NCBI GenBank assembly: GCA_016720855.1
Contig: JADKJU010000005.1
Location: 186,001 to 250,000 of the forward strand
Direction of reading: 5' to 3'
DNA length: 64,000 nucleotides
Source of the DNA: Betaproteobacteria bacterium
GTDB taxonomy: Bacteria > Pseudomonadota > Gammaproteobacteria > Burkholderiales > Usitatibacteraceae
Shown here: piece after piece, positions 36,240 to 44,279 of the stretch
Layout: each line of letters begins with the position of its first letter
How positions within the stretch are numbered: position 1 is the first letter of the stretch
Translations under genes and position numbers: made by a program
Notes under the pieces: generated by a model
Database searches by the model: none
Seen by the model: only the letters and a program-made list of their open reading frames with translations
What the model was told of the DNA's origin: nothing

Positions 36240-36713
36240 TCAAACGGTGATCGTGGGCCCGTCGGCGCGCGAGGATCGCGTGCGCGGGGCCACGACGGAG
36301 ACCGGCTTCGTACGTTGGTTTTCGACCAGCTGGGCGAGCGTGACGCGGGACAGGAAACCGTGAACGGTGGCGTTCAGTTCCTCCCACAGGTCGTGCGTCA
36401 TGCAGCGCTGGTTGTCGTGGCAGTTTTCCTTGCCGCCGCATTGCGTGGAGTCGATCGACTCCTCGACGGCATTGATGATGTCCGCGACCGTCAGGAGGGA
36501 GGACGGCCTCGCGAGATTGTAGCCGCCCCCGGGGCCGCGAACGCTCTCGACGAGCGCACGGCGGCGCAGCTTGCCGAAGAGCTGCTCGAGATAGGAAAGC
36601 GAAATGCGCTGGCGCGCGCTGATGCCCGAGAGCGTCACCGGGCCATTCGTCGAATGCAGCGCGAGGTCCAGCATCGCCGTGACCGCGAACCTGCCTTTGG
36701 TGGTGAGTCGCAT
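36240..36713 (-). CDS. iscR: Fe-S-sensing regulator IscR
   Basis: A 157-residue Rrf2-family repressor/activator. It has a winged helix at the N-terminus and the [2Fe-2S] ligands Cys92, Cys98, Cys104 and His107, at the same positions as in E. coli. The cluster-bound form represses its own operon through type 1 sites. Two such sites overlap the promoter just upstream. Confidence 0.96.
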   Translation of the reverse strand: MRLTTKGRFAVTAMLDLALHSTNGPVTLSGISARQRISLSYLEQLFGKLRRRALVESVRGPGGGYNLARPSSLLTVADIINAVEESIDSTQCGGKENCHDNQRCMTHDLWEELNATVHGFLSRVTLAQLVENQRTKPVSVVAPRTRSSRADGPTITV

Positions 36714-36742
36714 GGGTGCGTTGCCTCGTGAGCAGCCGGATA

Positions 36743-36794
36743 ATCCCGACCAGATTCGTCAAGTATAGGAAATCCGATGAATTTGGTCAACTAT
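36743..36794 (-). promoter_or_regulatory. isc promoter with two IscR type 1 sites
   Basis: On the minus strand a -35 TTGACC (36785-36790) and -10 TATACT (36762-36767) are 17 bases apart. Two tandem IscR type 1-like sequences of the form ATA-N-TTGAC...TCGG-AT cover 36772-36794 (overlapping the -35) and 36743-36766 (overlapping the -10 and start). Repression by holo-IscR is expected. Confidence 0.8.
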
Positions 36795-36848
36795 TAGGGT
36801 CCGCCGGTTGCCGCAGGGGGCTGCGTCCGCCCGACAGCGCACATGATC

Positions 36849-37532
36849 CTATTGTTTTTGCTTGCCTTTTTCTTCAAGCGCCTCGAGCCTTCGAAGCAGA
36901 TCGGCCAGCTTTCCATCCATGTCCTCAGTCCTGGAACCGATCGTCAGCAGGACCTGGTTGAGAGGGTCATCGAGACTTCCGCTGACGGCATAGGCATCGA
37001 AGGTCATGAGCGCCGCGGTGTGATCCTCGACCACGCGCGCTGGAATGCCGACGACCGTGGTGCCCGGGGGAACGGCCTTCACCACCACCGAGTTGGAGCC
37101 GATCCGGGCGCCATCGCCGACGACGAAAGGCCCGAGGATCTTGGCGCCCGCGCCGACCACCACACCCTTGCCCAGCGTTGGGTGACGCTTGCCCTTGTTC
37201 CACGAGACGCCGCCGAGCGTCACCTGGTGATAGAGCGTGCAGTCGTCTCCGATCTCCGCGGTCTCGCCGATCACCACGCCCATGCCATGGTCAATGAAGA
37301 CGCGGCGCCCGATCGTCGCGCCGGGATGGATCTCGATGCCGGTCAGGAACCGCGAGATGTGCGACACGAGGCGGCCGAGCCACTTGAATCCCGCGCCCCA
37401 CAGCGCGTGGGCCAGGCGGTGGAAGGTGAGCGCATGGAAGCCGGGGTAGCAGGTGAGGACTTCCCACACTGTGCGCGCGGCCGGGTCGCGGTCGAAGACG
37501 CAGCGAATGTCCGCGCGGATCCTGCTGAACAT
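36849..37532 (-). CDS. cysE: Serine O-acetyltransferase CysE
   Basis: A 227-residue enzyme making O-acetylserine from serine and acetyl-CoA, the carbon skeleton for cysteine. The left-handed beta-helix hexapeptides are clear (IHPGATIGRRVFIDHG, GVVIGETAEIGDD, LGGVSWNKGKRHP). The Met at 37532 was chosen because the family starts near FSRIRADIRCVFDRDPA; an upstream in-frame Met would add 12 residues. It lies upstream of iscR on the same strand, so cysteine supply and the IscS sulfur source are neighbours. Confidence 0.95.
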   Translation of the reverse strand: MFSRIRADIRCVFDRDPAARTVWEVLTCYPGFHALTFHRLAHALWGAGFKWLGRLVSHISRFLTGIEIHPGATIGRRVFIDHGMGVVIGETAEIGDDCTLYHQVTLGGVSWNKGKRHPTLGKGVVVGAGAKILGPFVVGDGARIGSNSVVVKAVPPGTTVVGIPARVVEDHTAALMTFDAYAVSGSLDDPLNQVLLTIGSRTEDMDGKLADLLRRLEALEEKGKQKQ

Positions 37533-37578
37533 GTCGTTTGGCTCTCTTGATGTGTTACGGGAATGCACTCGTCCGGGA

Positions 37579-37608
37579 AATCTACCGTTCCCCGAGTAAA
37601 ATTATCAA
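37579..37608 (-). promoter_or_regulatory. Candidate sigma70 promoter of cysE
   Basis: On the minus strand TTGATA (37603-37608) and TAGATT (37579-37584) are separated by 18 bases, about 47 bases before the cysE start. The AT-rich patch stands out in the divergent region between cysE and the MFS gene. Confidence 0.4.
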
Positions 37609-37652
37609 CCATTCGCCTCCGGACCGCGAGTTGCGGTTCCCGCTCCCCCGCC

Positions 37653-38840
37653 ATGCGCCGCTTCGTCGCCCACTATCGCGACTTCTTCCGCCAGCCCGAC
37701 GTGGCAGCACTCGCCACCGCCGCGGTCCTCTCGCGCATGCCCATCGGCATGGTCGGGCTTTCGATGCTCATGTTCCTGCGCGAGACGCTGGGCTCCTACG
37801 CGCTCGCGGGCACCGTCTCGGGCGCCTACTTCCTCGCCATGGCGGCTGGGGCGCCGATCCAGGGACGGCTCATCGACCGCTCGGGACCGAAGCTCACGCT
37901 GCTCGTGACGGGTATCGTGCATCCCCTCTCGCTCATCGCGGTACTCGCGGCGGCCCGGTCGGGCGTCGGGCTTGCGACGGTGGCCGGCGCTGCGGCCTGC
38001 GCGGGGTTCTTCTCGATGCCGATCACCGTGCTCACGCGCACGCTGTGGCGCCACCGCTTCGCCTCCGAGGAGGACCGGCGCCGCGCCTTCGCGATCGACT
38101 CCGTGCTGATCGAGGTGAACTTCACGCTGGGACCCGCAATCGTCGCCGGCGTCCTGGCCACCGCGGGCTCGATCGTCGCCTTTTCCCTGGCGATCATCGC
38201 CAGCGTCGCGGCGCTGCTGGTCTTCGTCGCATCCCCGGCACTTCGCTACTTTCGTCCCGAACACCATGGCGGTCGCCATCTGCTCGGCCCGCTCACGGAG
38301 CCGCGCCTGCTGCTCGTCTTCGTCGCGACCTTCGGGCTCACGACGAGTTTCGGCTTTCTCGAGGTCGGCTACCCCGGCTATGCCACGGCCCTCGCGGTCC
38401 CGGCGCTCGGCGGGATCTTCCTGTCCGTCAATTCGCTGGGCAGCGCCATCGGAGGCGCCATATTCGGAGGCCTCACGCTGCGCGCGCCGATCGAGAGGCA
38501 ATTCGCCGCCACGACGGGACTGATGATCCTGCCCCTGGTTCTCCACTACTTCGTCGATGCGCCGGCCGCCTTCGCCGCAGTCGCTTTCCTTGCCGGCGCG
38601 GCCATCGCGCCCAGCATCGCCAGCCAGTCGGTGCTCGTCTCCCGGCTCGCCCCCTCGCACTACGCGACGGAGGCGTTCACCTGGAGCTCGACCTTCATCC
38701 TGAGCGGGCTCGGGGCGGGCATGGGCTTCGGTGGCTGGCTCGTGGAGACCTCGGGCGCCAAGTCGCCGTTCCTCGCCGGGGCGGCCGTCATGGCCGCGGT
38801 GTCTCTCGGCGCACTGGCGCTGCCCCTGCGCCGACCGTAA
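37653..38840 (+). CDS. MFS transporter
   Basis: A 395-residue major-facilitator protein with about 12 helices and the family loop motif between helices 2 and 3 (GRLIDRSGPK). The start at 37653 gives an N-terminus RRFVAHYRDFFRQPDVAAL that leads directly into helix 1. Substrate unknown; nothing in the surrounding genes points to one. It is divergent from cysE and followed by a long inverted repeat. Confidence 0.8.
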   Translation: MRRFVAHYRDFFRQPDVAALATAAVLSRMPIGMVGLSMLMFLRETLGSYALAGTVSGAYFLAMAAGAPIQGRLIDRSGPKLTLLVTGIVHPLSLIAVLAAARSGVGLATVAGAAACAGFFSMPITVLTRTLWRHRFASEEDRRRAFAIDSVLIEVNFTLGPAIVAGVLATAGSIVAFSLAIIASVAALLVFVASPALRYFRPEHHGGRHLLGPLTEPRLLLVFVATFGLTTSFGFLEVGYPGYATALAVPALGGIFLSVNSLGSAIGGAIFGGLTLRAPIERQFAATTGLMILPLVLHYFVDAPAAFAAVAFLAGAAIAPSIASQSVLVSRLAPSHYATEAFTWSSTFILSGLGAGMGFGGWLVETSGAKSPFLAGAAVMAAVSLGALALPLRRP

Positions 38841-38842
38841 AA

Positions 38843-38880
38843 GGGGTCTGTCCCCTTTTTCGATAAAGGGGACAGACCCC
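38843..38880. repeat. 16-bp perfect inverted repeat, probable two-way terminator
   Basis: GGGGTCTGTCCCCTTT and its exact complement are separated by TTCGAT, between the ends of the convergent MFS and trmJ genes. Each arm is itself a near-palindrome around TCTG. The long stem with A/T ends should terminate both strands. Its self-similar arms look like a mobile palindromic element rather than a local terminator. Confidence 0.75.
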
Positions 38881-38884
38881 CTTA

Positions 38885-39601
38885 TTACTCGAGCGACTCG
38901 AGCATGCCATGCAGGATGGCCACTTCCTCCGCCTCGAGGTCGAGCCGCGAGGCGAGGCGGCGCATGCGCTCGTCGAGGCGACCGGGCTCGGCCGGATCGA
39001 GGAAGCCGCTGGCGATGAGAAGATCGCGCAGTCGGGCGTGCAGCGCCTCGAGATCGGCGCCCGTTGCAGGCGTGCGGGGCGGGCGATCGGGAATGCGGAA
39101 TGCGCAAGCCGCGAGCGCGAGTTCGTAGCACGCGATCTGGACCGCCGCTGCGAGATTGAGCGATGGGTACTCGGCGTTGGCCGGAATGCAGGCGTGACGC
39201 TGGCAGACGAGCAGCTCATCGTTCGAAAGACCAGACGTTTCGTTGCCGAACACGAGGGCCACGAGTCCGTCCGCCGTCGCCGCGACGGCCTCCGGAGCCA
39301 CCGAACGCCAGTCGCGCGCCGGGTGCGAGAGATCGCGCCCGCGGGCGCTGAACCCGATGGCGAGCGTGCGGTCCGCAAGGGCTTCGGCCAGGGTGGAAAC
39401 GACACGCGCGCGCTCGAGCACGTCCGCCGCACCCGCCGCAAGCGCCACCGCCTCCGGGTGGGGAAAATGGCGCGGGGCCACGAGCACCAGGTCGTCGAGC
39501 CCCATGGTCTTCATGGCGCGCGCGGCCGCACCGATGTTGCCCGGATGGCTGGTGCGCGAGAGCACGACCGCGATGCGCGAAAGGGGGGATTCGGCCTTCA
39601 T
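38885..39601 (-). CDS. trmJ: tRNA (cytidine/uridine-2'-O)-methyltransferase TrmJ
   Basis: A 238-residue SPOUT-family methyltransferase acting on position 32 of tRNAs. The SAM-knot motifs are visible: RTSHPGNIGAAARAMKTMGL near the start, LVFGNETSGLSNDEL, and PSLNLAAAVQIACYEL. A short helical C-terminal extension follows. It is divergent from suhB. Confidence 0.92.
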   Translation of the reverse strand: MKAESPLSRIAVVLSRTSHPGNIGAAARAMKTMGLDDLVLVAPRHFPHPEAVALAAGAADVLERARVVSTLAEALADRTLAIGFSARGRDLSHPARDWRSVAPEAVAATADGLVALVFGNETSGLSNDELLVCQRHACIPANAEYPSLNLAAAVQIACYELALAACAFRIPDRPPRTPATGADLEALHARLRDLLIASGFLDPAEPGRLDERMRRLASRLDLEAEEVAILHGMLESLE

Positions 39602-39666
39602 CGTATAATTCTGCCTTACGACACTCTCCGGCGCGCCGCCTTTCGGACCGCGCCCCGCTCTTTGCC

Positions 39667-40455
39667 ATGCACCCGATGCTCACCACGGCCGTGAAGGCCG
39701 CGCGCAAGGCCGGCTCGATCATCACCCGCGCCTCGTACGATATCGAACGCCTCACCATCCGGCGCAAGCGCCACAACGACTTCGTCACCGAGGTGGACCA
39801 CGCCGCCGAGGACGCGATCATCCGCACGATTCGCGAGGCCTACCCGTCCCACGGGTTTCTCGGCGAGGAAAGCGGAGCCTCCTCGAAGGCCGCCGAGAGC
39901 GACCACCTCTGGATCATCGACCCGCTGGACGGGACGACCAATTTCCTGCACGGCTTCCCGCAGTACTGCGTGTCGATCGCGCTCAAGCACAAGGGCGTGC
40001 TGCAGCAGGCGGTCATTTACGACCCCAACCGCAACGAGCTTTTCACCGCGACGCGCGGCGCAGGGGCGTTCCTCAACGATCGCCGCCTGCGCGTGACGAG
40101 TCTGGACAGGCTCGACGACGCGCTCATCGGCACCGGGTTCCCGTTCAGCGAATTCGCCCATTTCGACGAGTACTTGCGCATGTTCAGCGAGGTGGCACGC
40201 CGCGTGGCGGGCGTGCGCCGGCCGGGCGCTGCGGCATTGGACCTGGCCTGGGTCGCCGCTGGCCGCCTCGACGGATTCTGGGAAATGGGCCTGTCGCCCT
40301 GGGACATGGCAGGCGGCGCCCTCCTCGTGCGGGAGGCCGGGGGAATGGTCGGGGATTTCGAGGGGGCCGAGGGGTTCCTCGAGAGCGGCCGCATCGTCGC
40401 GGCCGGCGCCAAGGTCTTTCCGCTGCTGCTGCAGACACTCGCCATCCGCAGCTGA
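39667..40455 (+). CDS. suhB: Inositol monophosphatase family protein SuhB
   Basis: A 262-residue Mg-dependent phosphatase. The metal-binding motifs are GEESGA (Glu), DPLDGTTNFLHGFP and WDMAGGALLVREAGG. In E. coli SuhB also joins the rRNA antitermination complex. It is divergent from trmJ, an arrangement common in related genomes. Confidence 0.92.
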   Translation: MHPMLTTAVKAARKAGSIITRASYDIERLTIRRKRHNDFVTEVDHAAEDAIIRTIREAYPSHGFLGEESGASSKAAESDHLWIIDPLDGTTNFLHGFPQYCVSIALKHKGVLQQAVIYDPNRNELFTATRGAGAFLNDRRLRVTSLDRLDDALIGTGFPFSEFAHFDEYLRMFSEVARRVAGVRRPGAAALDLAWVAAGRLDGFWEMGLSPWDMAGGALLVREAGGMVGDFEGAEGFLESGRIVAAGAKVFPLLLQTLAIRS

Positions 40456-40525
40456 CCCCGGCCGGCGCGCGAGTTTTTTGCCCGGGATCAAGCGAGCCGC
40501 GGCCGCAGGAAGCGAAAATGACATC

Positions 40526-41074
40526 ATGGCTCGCGCGCTCATCATCTTCGCATCAGAGGATGGGCAGACGGCGAAGATTGCCCGCCGTCTGGGCGAGTTG
40601 TTGCGCGAGCGCGGCGTCGAGGCGGCCATGCGCGACGGCTCCAAGCCCGACGCAGGCGCGCACCTCACCGCCTACGATGGCGTGATCGTCGGCTCGCCCA
40701 TCCACTTCGGCCACCACGCGAAGCCGGTTCGCGACCTCGTGAAGGGCCACCTCGCCATCCTGAGGACACGGCACACCGCGTTCTACTCGGTGTCGTTGTC
40801 CGCGGGAGGCCCGAGCCGGGATGCGGCCGCCGCGAAGCGCTACCTCGAGGAGTTCTCCGCGGACACCGGCTGGACGCCCGATCAGGCGGCGAGCTTCGCG
40901 GGCGCCGTCCGCAATTCGCGCTATGGCTTCATCCGGGCGCTGATGGTGCAGTTTTCCCTGCGCAAGTCGGGCGCACCGCCGCCGGGAGACCACGAGTACA
41001 CCGATTGGGGCGCGGTCACGGCCTTCGCGGAATCCTTCGCGAAGCGCCTGGCTTCTCCGGAGCAGAAACGCTAG
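40526..41074 (+). CDS. hemG: Flavodoxin-type protoporphyrinogen oxidase HemG
   Basis: A 182-residue flavodoxin-fold protein. The FMN-binding phosphate loop is FASEDGQTAKIA. The GSPIHFGHHAKPVRDLVK segment, the long loop typical of HemG (TGWTPDQAASFAGA) and the basic RALMVQFSLRKSG region are also present. HemG oxidises protoporphyrinogen IX and passes electrons to the quinone pool. It ends 10 bases from the convergent menA, which makes menaquinone. Confidence 0.85.
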   Translation: MARALIIFASEDGQTAKIARRLGELLRERGVEAAMRDGSKPDAGAHLTAYDGVIVGSPIHFGHHAKPVRDLVKGHLAILRTRHTAFYSVSLSAGGPSRDAAAAKRYLEEFSADTGWTPDQAASFAGAVRNSRYGFIRALMVQFSLRKSGAPPPGDHEYTDWGAVTAFAESFAKRLASPEQKR

Positions 41075-41084
41075 CCCCGCGGCC

Positions 41085-42017
41085 TCAGGACAAGATGCGC
41101 TGCAGCGCCGCCCCCGCGGAAAGCAGCGCGCCGAAAGCCAGTTCCAGCTTGACTGTGCGGAAGAGGATGAGGTTGAACGCGGGCCCCGGCGGCAGGTTCG
41201 TGAAGTCCGCCTGCAAGCGCCGCGCCATCGGCAGGAGCAGCAGGGGCACGGCGAGTGCCGGGCGCGCCTCGAGGGCAACGATGGCCACGACGATCGCGAA
41301 GGGCGCCCACAGCGTGGCCGAGTAGAGCTTCGCGGAGGCGAGCTTCCCGAAGCTTGCCGCGAATGTGCGCCGGCCCGTGCGCCGGTCGTGCTCGGCGTCC
41401 CGGTGATTGTTCACGACCAGGACCGCCGCCGCATGGGAGCCGATCGCGGCCGCGGCGAGCCAGACCGTCAGTCCGCCGGCGCCGGCGTACAGGTAATAGG
41501 TGCCCAGTACCGCTACCATTCCGAAGAAGACGAAGACCGCCAGCTCCCCGAATGGCGTGTATGCGATCGGGCGCGACCCGCCCATGTAGGCCAGCGCCGC
41601 CAGTACCGACGAGAAGCCGATCACCGCCACGACCGGACCGGCATGCAACGCGAGCGGGGTGCCTACGGCCACCGCGCCTGCCACACCGAGCGCGATGGCC
41701 CGCCGGACTTCGCCAGGCGTGAGCCATCCGCTCGCCGTGGCGCGCGGCAGACCGACGCGGCGCCCGGTCTCCAGGCCTCGCGCGGTGTACCCCACGTCGT
41801 TCTGCAGGTTCGTGATGACCTGCATGAGGATCGAGGCCAAGAAGGCGAGCGCGGCGACCCAGGGGAGAATCTGCGCCCCGTGCATCCACGCCAGGCTGGT
41901 GCCCACCACGACCGGGATCGCCGCGATCCACAGGGTCTTGGGGCGAATGGCGATGGCCCACGCCCGGATCGATCCGGGCACGATATCGTCGTGCGGTGCG
42001 GCGGAAGTGGCGGGCAT
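41085..42017 (-). CDS. menA: 1,4-dihydroxy-2-naphthoate polyprenyltransferase MenA
   Basis: A 310-residue UbiA-superfamily membrane enzyme with 8-9 helices that attaches the prenyl tail in menaquinone synthesis. The first Asp-rich motif is NLQNDVGYTARGLETGRR and the second is NNHRDAEHDRRTGRR. The start RAWAIAIRPKTLWIAAIPV is characteristic of MenA rather than UbiA. No other men gene is in the window. Confidence 0.88.
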   Translation of the reverse strand: MPATSAAPHDDIVPGSIRAWAIAIRPKTLWIAAIPVVVGTSLAWMHGAQILPWVAALAFLASILMQVITNLQNDVGYTARGLETGRRVGLPRATASGWLTPGEVRRAIALGVAGAVAVGTPLALHAGPVVAVIGFSSVLAALAYMGGSRPIAYTPFGELAVFVFFGMVAVLGTYYLYAGAGGLTVWLAAAAIGSHAAAVLVVNNHRDAEHDRRTGRRTFAASFGKLASAKLYSATLWAPFAIVVAIVALEARPALAVPLLLLPMARRLQADFTNLPPGPAFNLILFRTVKLELAFGALLSAGAALQRILS

Positions 42018-42225
42018 CGTGAACAGGGTGGCGGGGAACGCGGGCGATTATACGACGCCCCCTACGTCGGTTCTTGCGAACACGCAAGGCACCACCGCCT
42101 GCACGTCGGCACTTGCGGCCTGCGCGACCTGGCTCGCCCGAGCACCGTACCCATGCGCCGGCGGAAGCTTGTTCCGAAGCGATTTCCGGCTGTCTTGAAG
42201 GAACCCGTGCAGACCAGGACGCGAA

Positions 42226-43851
42226 CTACAGCCCCAGTTGCTTGAAGAAGTCGTTTCCCTTGTCATCCACCAGGATGAACGCCGGGAAGTTCTCCACCTC
42301 GATCTTCCAGACCGCTTCCATTCCGAGTTCCGGAAAGTCGATGCATTCGACCTTCTTGATGTTCTCCTCTGCCAGTACGGCGGCCGGGCCGCCGATGGAG
42401 CCGAGGTAGAACCCGCCGTACTTCCTGCACGCGTCGGTCACCTGCTGCGAGCGGTTGCCCTTGGCGATCATGACCATGCTGGCGCCCTTGCTCTGCAGCA
42501 GATCAACATAGGAATCCATCCTGCCGGCGGTCGTCGGACCGAACGAGCCGGACGCCTTTCCCTTCGGAGTCTTGGCCGGGCCGGCATAGTAGATCGGGTG
42601 CTTGAGGAGATATTCCGGCACGGGCTTGCCGGCATCGATGAGCTCTTTGAATTTCGCGTGCGCGATGTCGCGTCCGACCACGATGGCGCCATTCAGCAGG
42701 AGCGGTGTCGAAACCGGATGCCTGGAAAGTTCGGCCAGGATCGCCTTCATCGGCTGATTCAGGTCGATGCTGACACCGTTCGCCTGCTTGCCCCGGAATT
42801 GCTCCGGTATGAGGCGGCCCGGATCGCGGTCCAGTTCCTCGACGAAGATGCCGTCCCGGGTGATCTTCGCCTTGACGTTGCGGTCGGCCGAGCACGATAC
42901 GGCCATCCCGATCGGGCACGAGGCACCATGGCGCGGCAGCCGGATGACCCGGACATCGTGCGCGAAGTATTTCCCGCCGAACTGGGCGCCAATCCCGAGC
43001 TTGCAGGCCTCCTCGAGCAGCTTCTGCTCCAGTTCCAGGTCGCGGAATGCCTGGCCGTGTTCGTTCCCGTGGGTGGGAAGCTCGTCGTAATACCGCGCAG
43101 AAGCAAGCTTGACCGCCTTCAGGCAAGCGTCGGCACTGGTGCCGCCGACGGCAACGGCGATGTGATATGGCGGGCAGGCGGCGGTGCCGAGGGTCTTGAA
43201 CTTGCCGACCAGGAATTTCAGGATGCTTTCCGGGGCCAGAAGCGCCTTCGTCTCCTGGTAGAGAGCAGTCTTGTTGGCCGAGCCGCCTCCTTTTGCCATG
43301 AAGAGGAACTTGTAGGCGTCGCCGTCCACCGCCTGGATGTCGATCTGGGCCGGCAGGTTGGTGCCCGTGTTGGTCTCCCGGTACATGTCGAGCGCGACGG
43401 TCTGGGAGTAACGGAGGTTCTCTTCGGTGTAGGTCTTGTACACGCCCCTCGAGAGAGCCTCTTCGTCCCCCCCTCCGGTCCAGACCTGCTGGCCTTTCTT
43501 GGCGATGATGGTCGCGGTGCCCGTGTCCTGGCATACCGGAAGTTCGAATCGGGCGGAAATCCCGGCATTGCGCAACAGCGTCACTGCGACGCCCCTGTCA
43601 TTCGCCGATGCATCCGGGTCGCGCAGTATCCTGGCCACGGATTCGTTGTGTTCCGGGCGGAGCAGGAAGGAAACATCACGCATCGCCTCATTGGCGAGGA
43701 TGGTCAGCGCTTCCGGGTCGATGTTGAGGATCTCGTTGCCTTCGAAGGACCTGACGCAGACAAGTTTTTCCGAACCCTCCACCTTCCGGTACCGGGTCTG
43801 GTCCTTGCCGAGGGGAAATGGGTCCTGATAAACGAACGGTTTGGCGGCCAT
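42226..43851 (-). CDS. fumA: Class I fumarate hydratase (4Fe-4S), 541 residues
   Basis: Second class I fumarase in the window, of the longer E. coli FumA/FumB type. Cluster cysteines lie in LPVCQDTGTATII, AACPPYHIAVAVGG and the SCPIGMAVSCSADR stretch; the C-terminal part has GRDIAHAKFKELI and GPTTAGRMDSYVD. The start at 43851 follows AAAGGAG with 10-base spacing and matches FumA N-termini (KPFVYQDPFPLGKDQT). It is clearly distinct from the 504-residue enzyme at 19772-21286. One may serve the TCA cycle and the other a side pathway. Confidence 0.93.
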   Translation of the reverse strand: MAAKPFVYQDPFPLGKDQTRYRKVEGSEKLVCVRSFEGNEILNIDPEALTILANEAMRDVSFLLRPEHNESVARILRDPDASANDRGVAVTLLRNAGISARFELPVCQDTGTATIIAKKGQQVWTGGGDEEALSRGVYKTYTEENLRYSQTVALDMYRETNTGTNLPAQIDIQAVDGDAYKFLFMAKGGGSANKTALYQETKALLAPESILKFLVGKFKTLGTAACPPYHIAVAVGGTSADACLKAVKLASARYYDELPTHGNEHGQAFRDLELEQKLLEEACKLGIGAQFGGKYFAHDVRVIRLPRHGASCPIGMAVSCSADRNVKAKITRDGIFVEELDRDPGRLIPEQFRGKQANGVSIDLNQPMKAILAELSRHPVSTPLLLNGAIVVGRDIAHAKFKELIDAGKPVPEYLLKHPIYYAGPAKTPKGKASGSFGPTTAGRMDSYVDLLQSKGASMVMIAKGNRSQQVTDACRKYGGFYLGSIGGPAAVLAEENIKKVECIDFPELGMEAVWKIEVENFPAFILVDDKGNDFFKQLGL

Positions 43852-44279
43852 CTGGTGCAGCTCCTTTGTCGGGGGCGATCGAACGACACGCGCCTGCCGC
43901 CGGATGCGACCAAGCGGCCAGATTCGCCCGAACCAAGCGTGATTGTGGCGCCGAAACCCGGTCCCGCATTCTGATGCAGAGCAACAACCGTGCTGCATCC
44001 TGAAAGCTCGACGTGACCGCCACAGCCACGGGAACGGAATGCATGCCCTTGATGCGGCATCAGGGCTGACGCGACTCTTTCGCCCCGCGTATCGGACGAT
44101 GGAGCACCCCACCGCTCACCCGGTACTTGTCGGGATGCACGGCGCGAAGGCTGCAGGCCGTAGCGGTGCTGCCACCAAGCCACTTTTGTTGGCGACTGCC
44201 AGCACTATGCACAACCCCGCACCCCGACGGCGCAGAAGCTGGTAGCGCCGGGACAGCAGTCGCAGGGGCGGATTGCGGT
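43852..44279. other. Intergenic region with no gene; holds repeat copy 1
   Basis: I see no credible coding frame here. The part next to fumA is its upstream leader. A short diverged repeat lies at about 44010-44144, centred on TGATGCGGCATCAGGG at 44050-44065. Confidence 0.6.
44010..44144. repeat. Dispersed repeat, copy 1
   Basis: Core palindrome TGATGC-G-GCATCA (44050-44062) followed by GGG-N-TGA. The downstream bases to about 44144 align by eye with copy 3 (58176-58274), including CTC-N-TTCGCCC, a CC(A/T)CCG-N-TCACC stretch and CGGGAT-N-CACG. Related to copy 2 at 53300. Possibly the end of a decayed mobile element. Confidence 0.5.

Noticed and set aside
42018..42225. Possible gene or RNA between menA and the second fumarase
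   Set aside because: 208 bases with no convincing frame, hairpin-T run or promoter.
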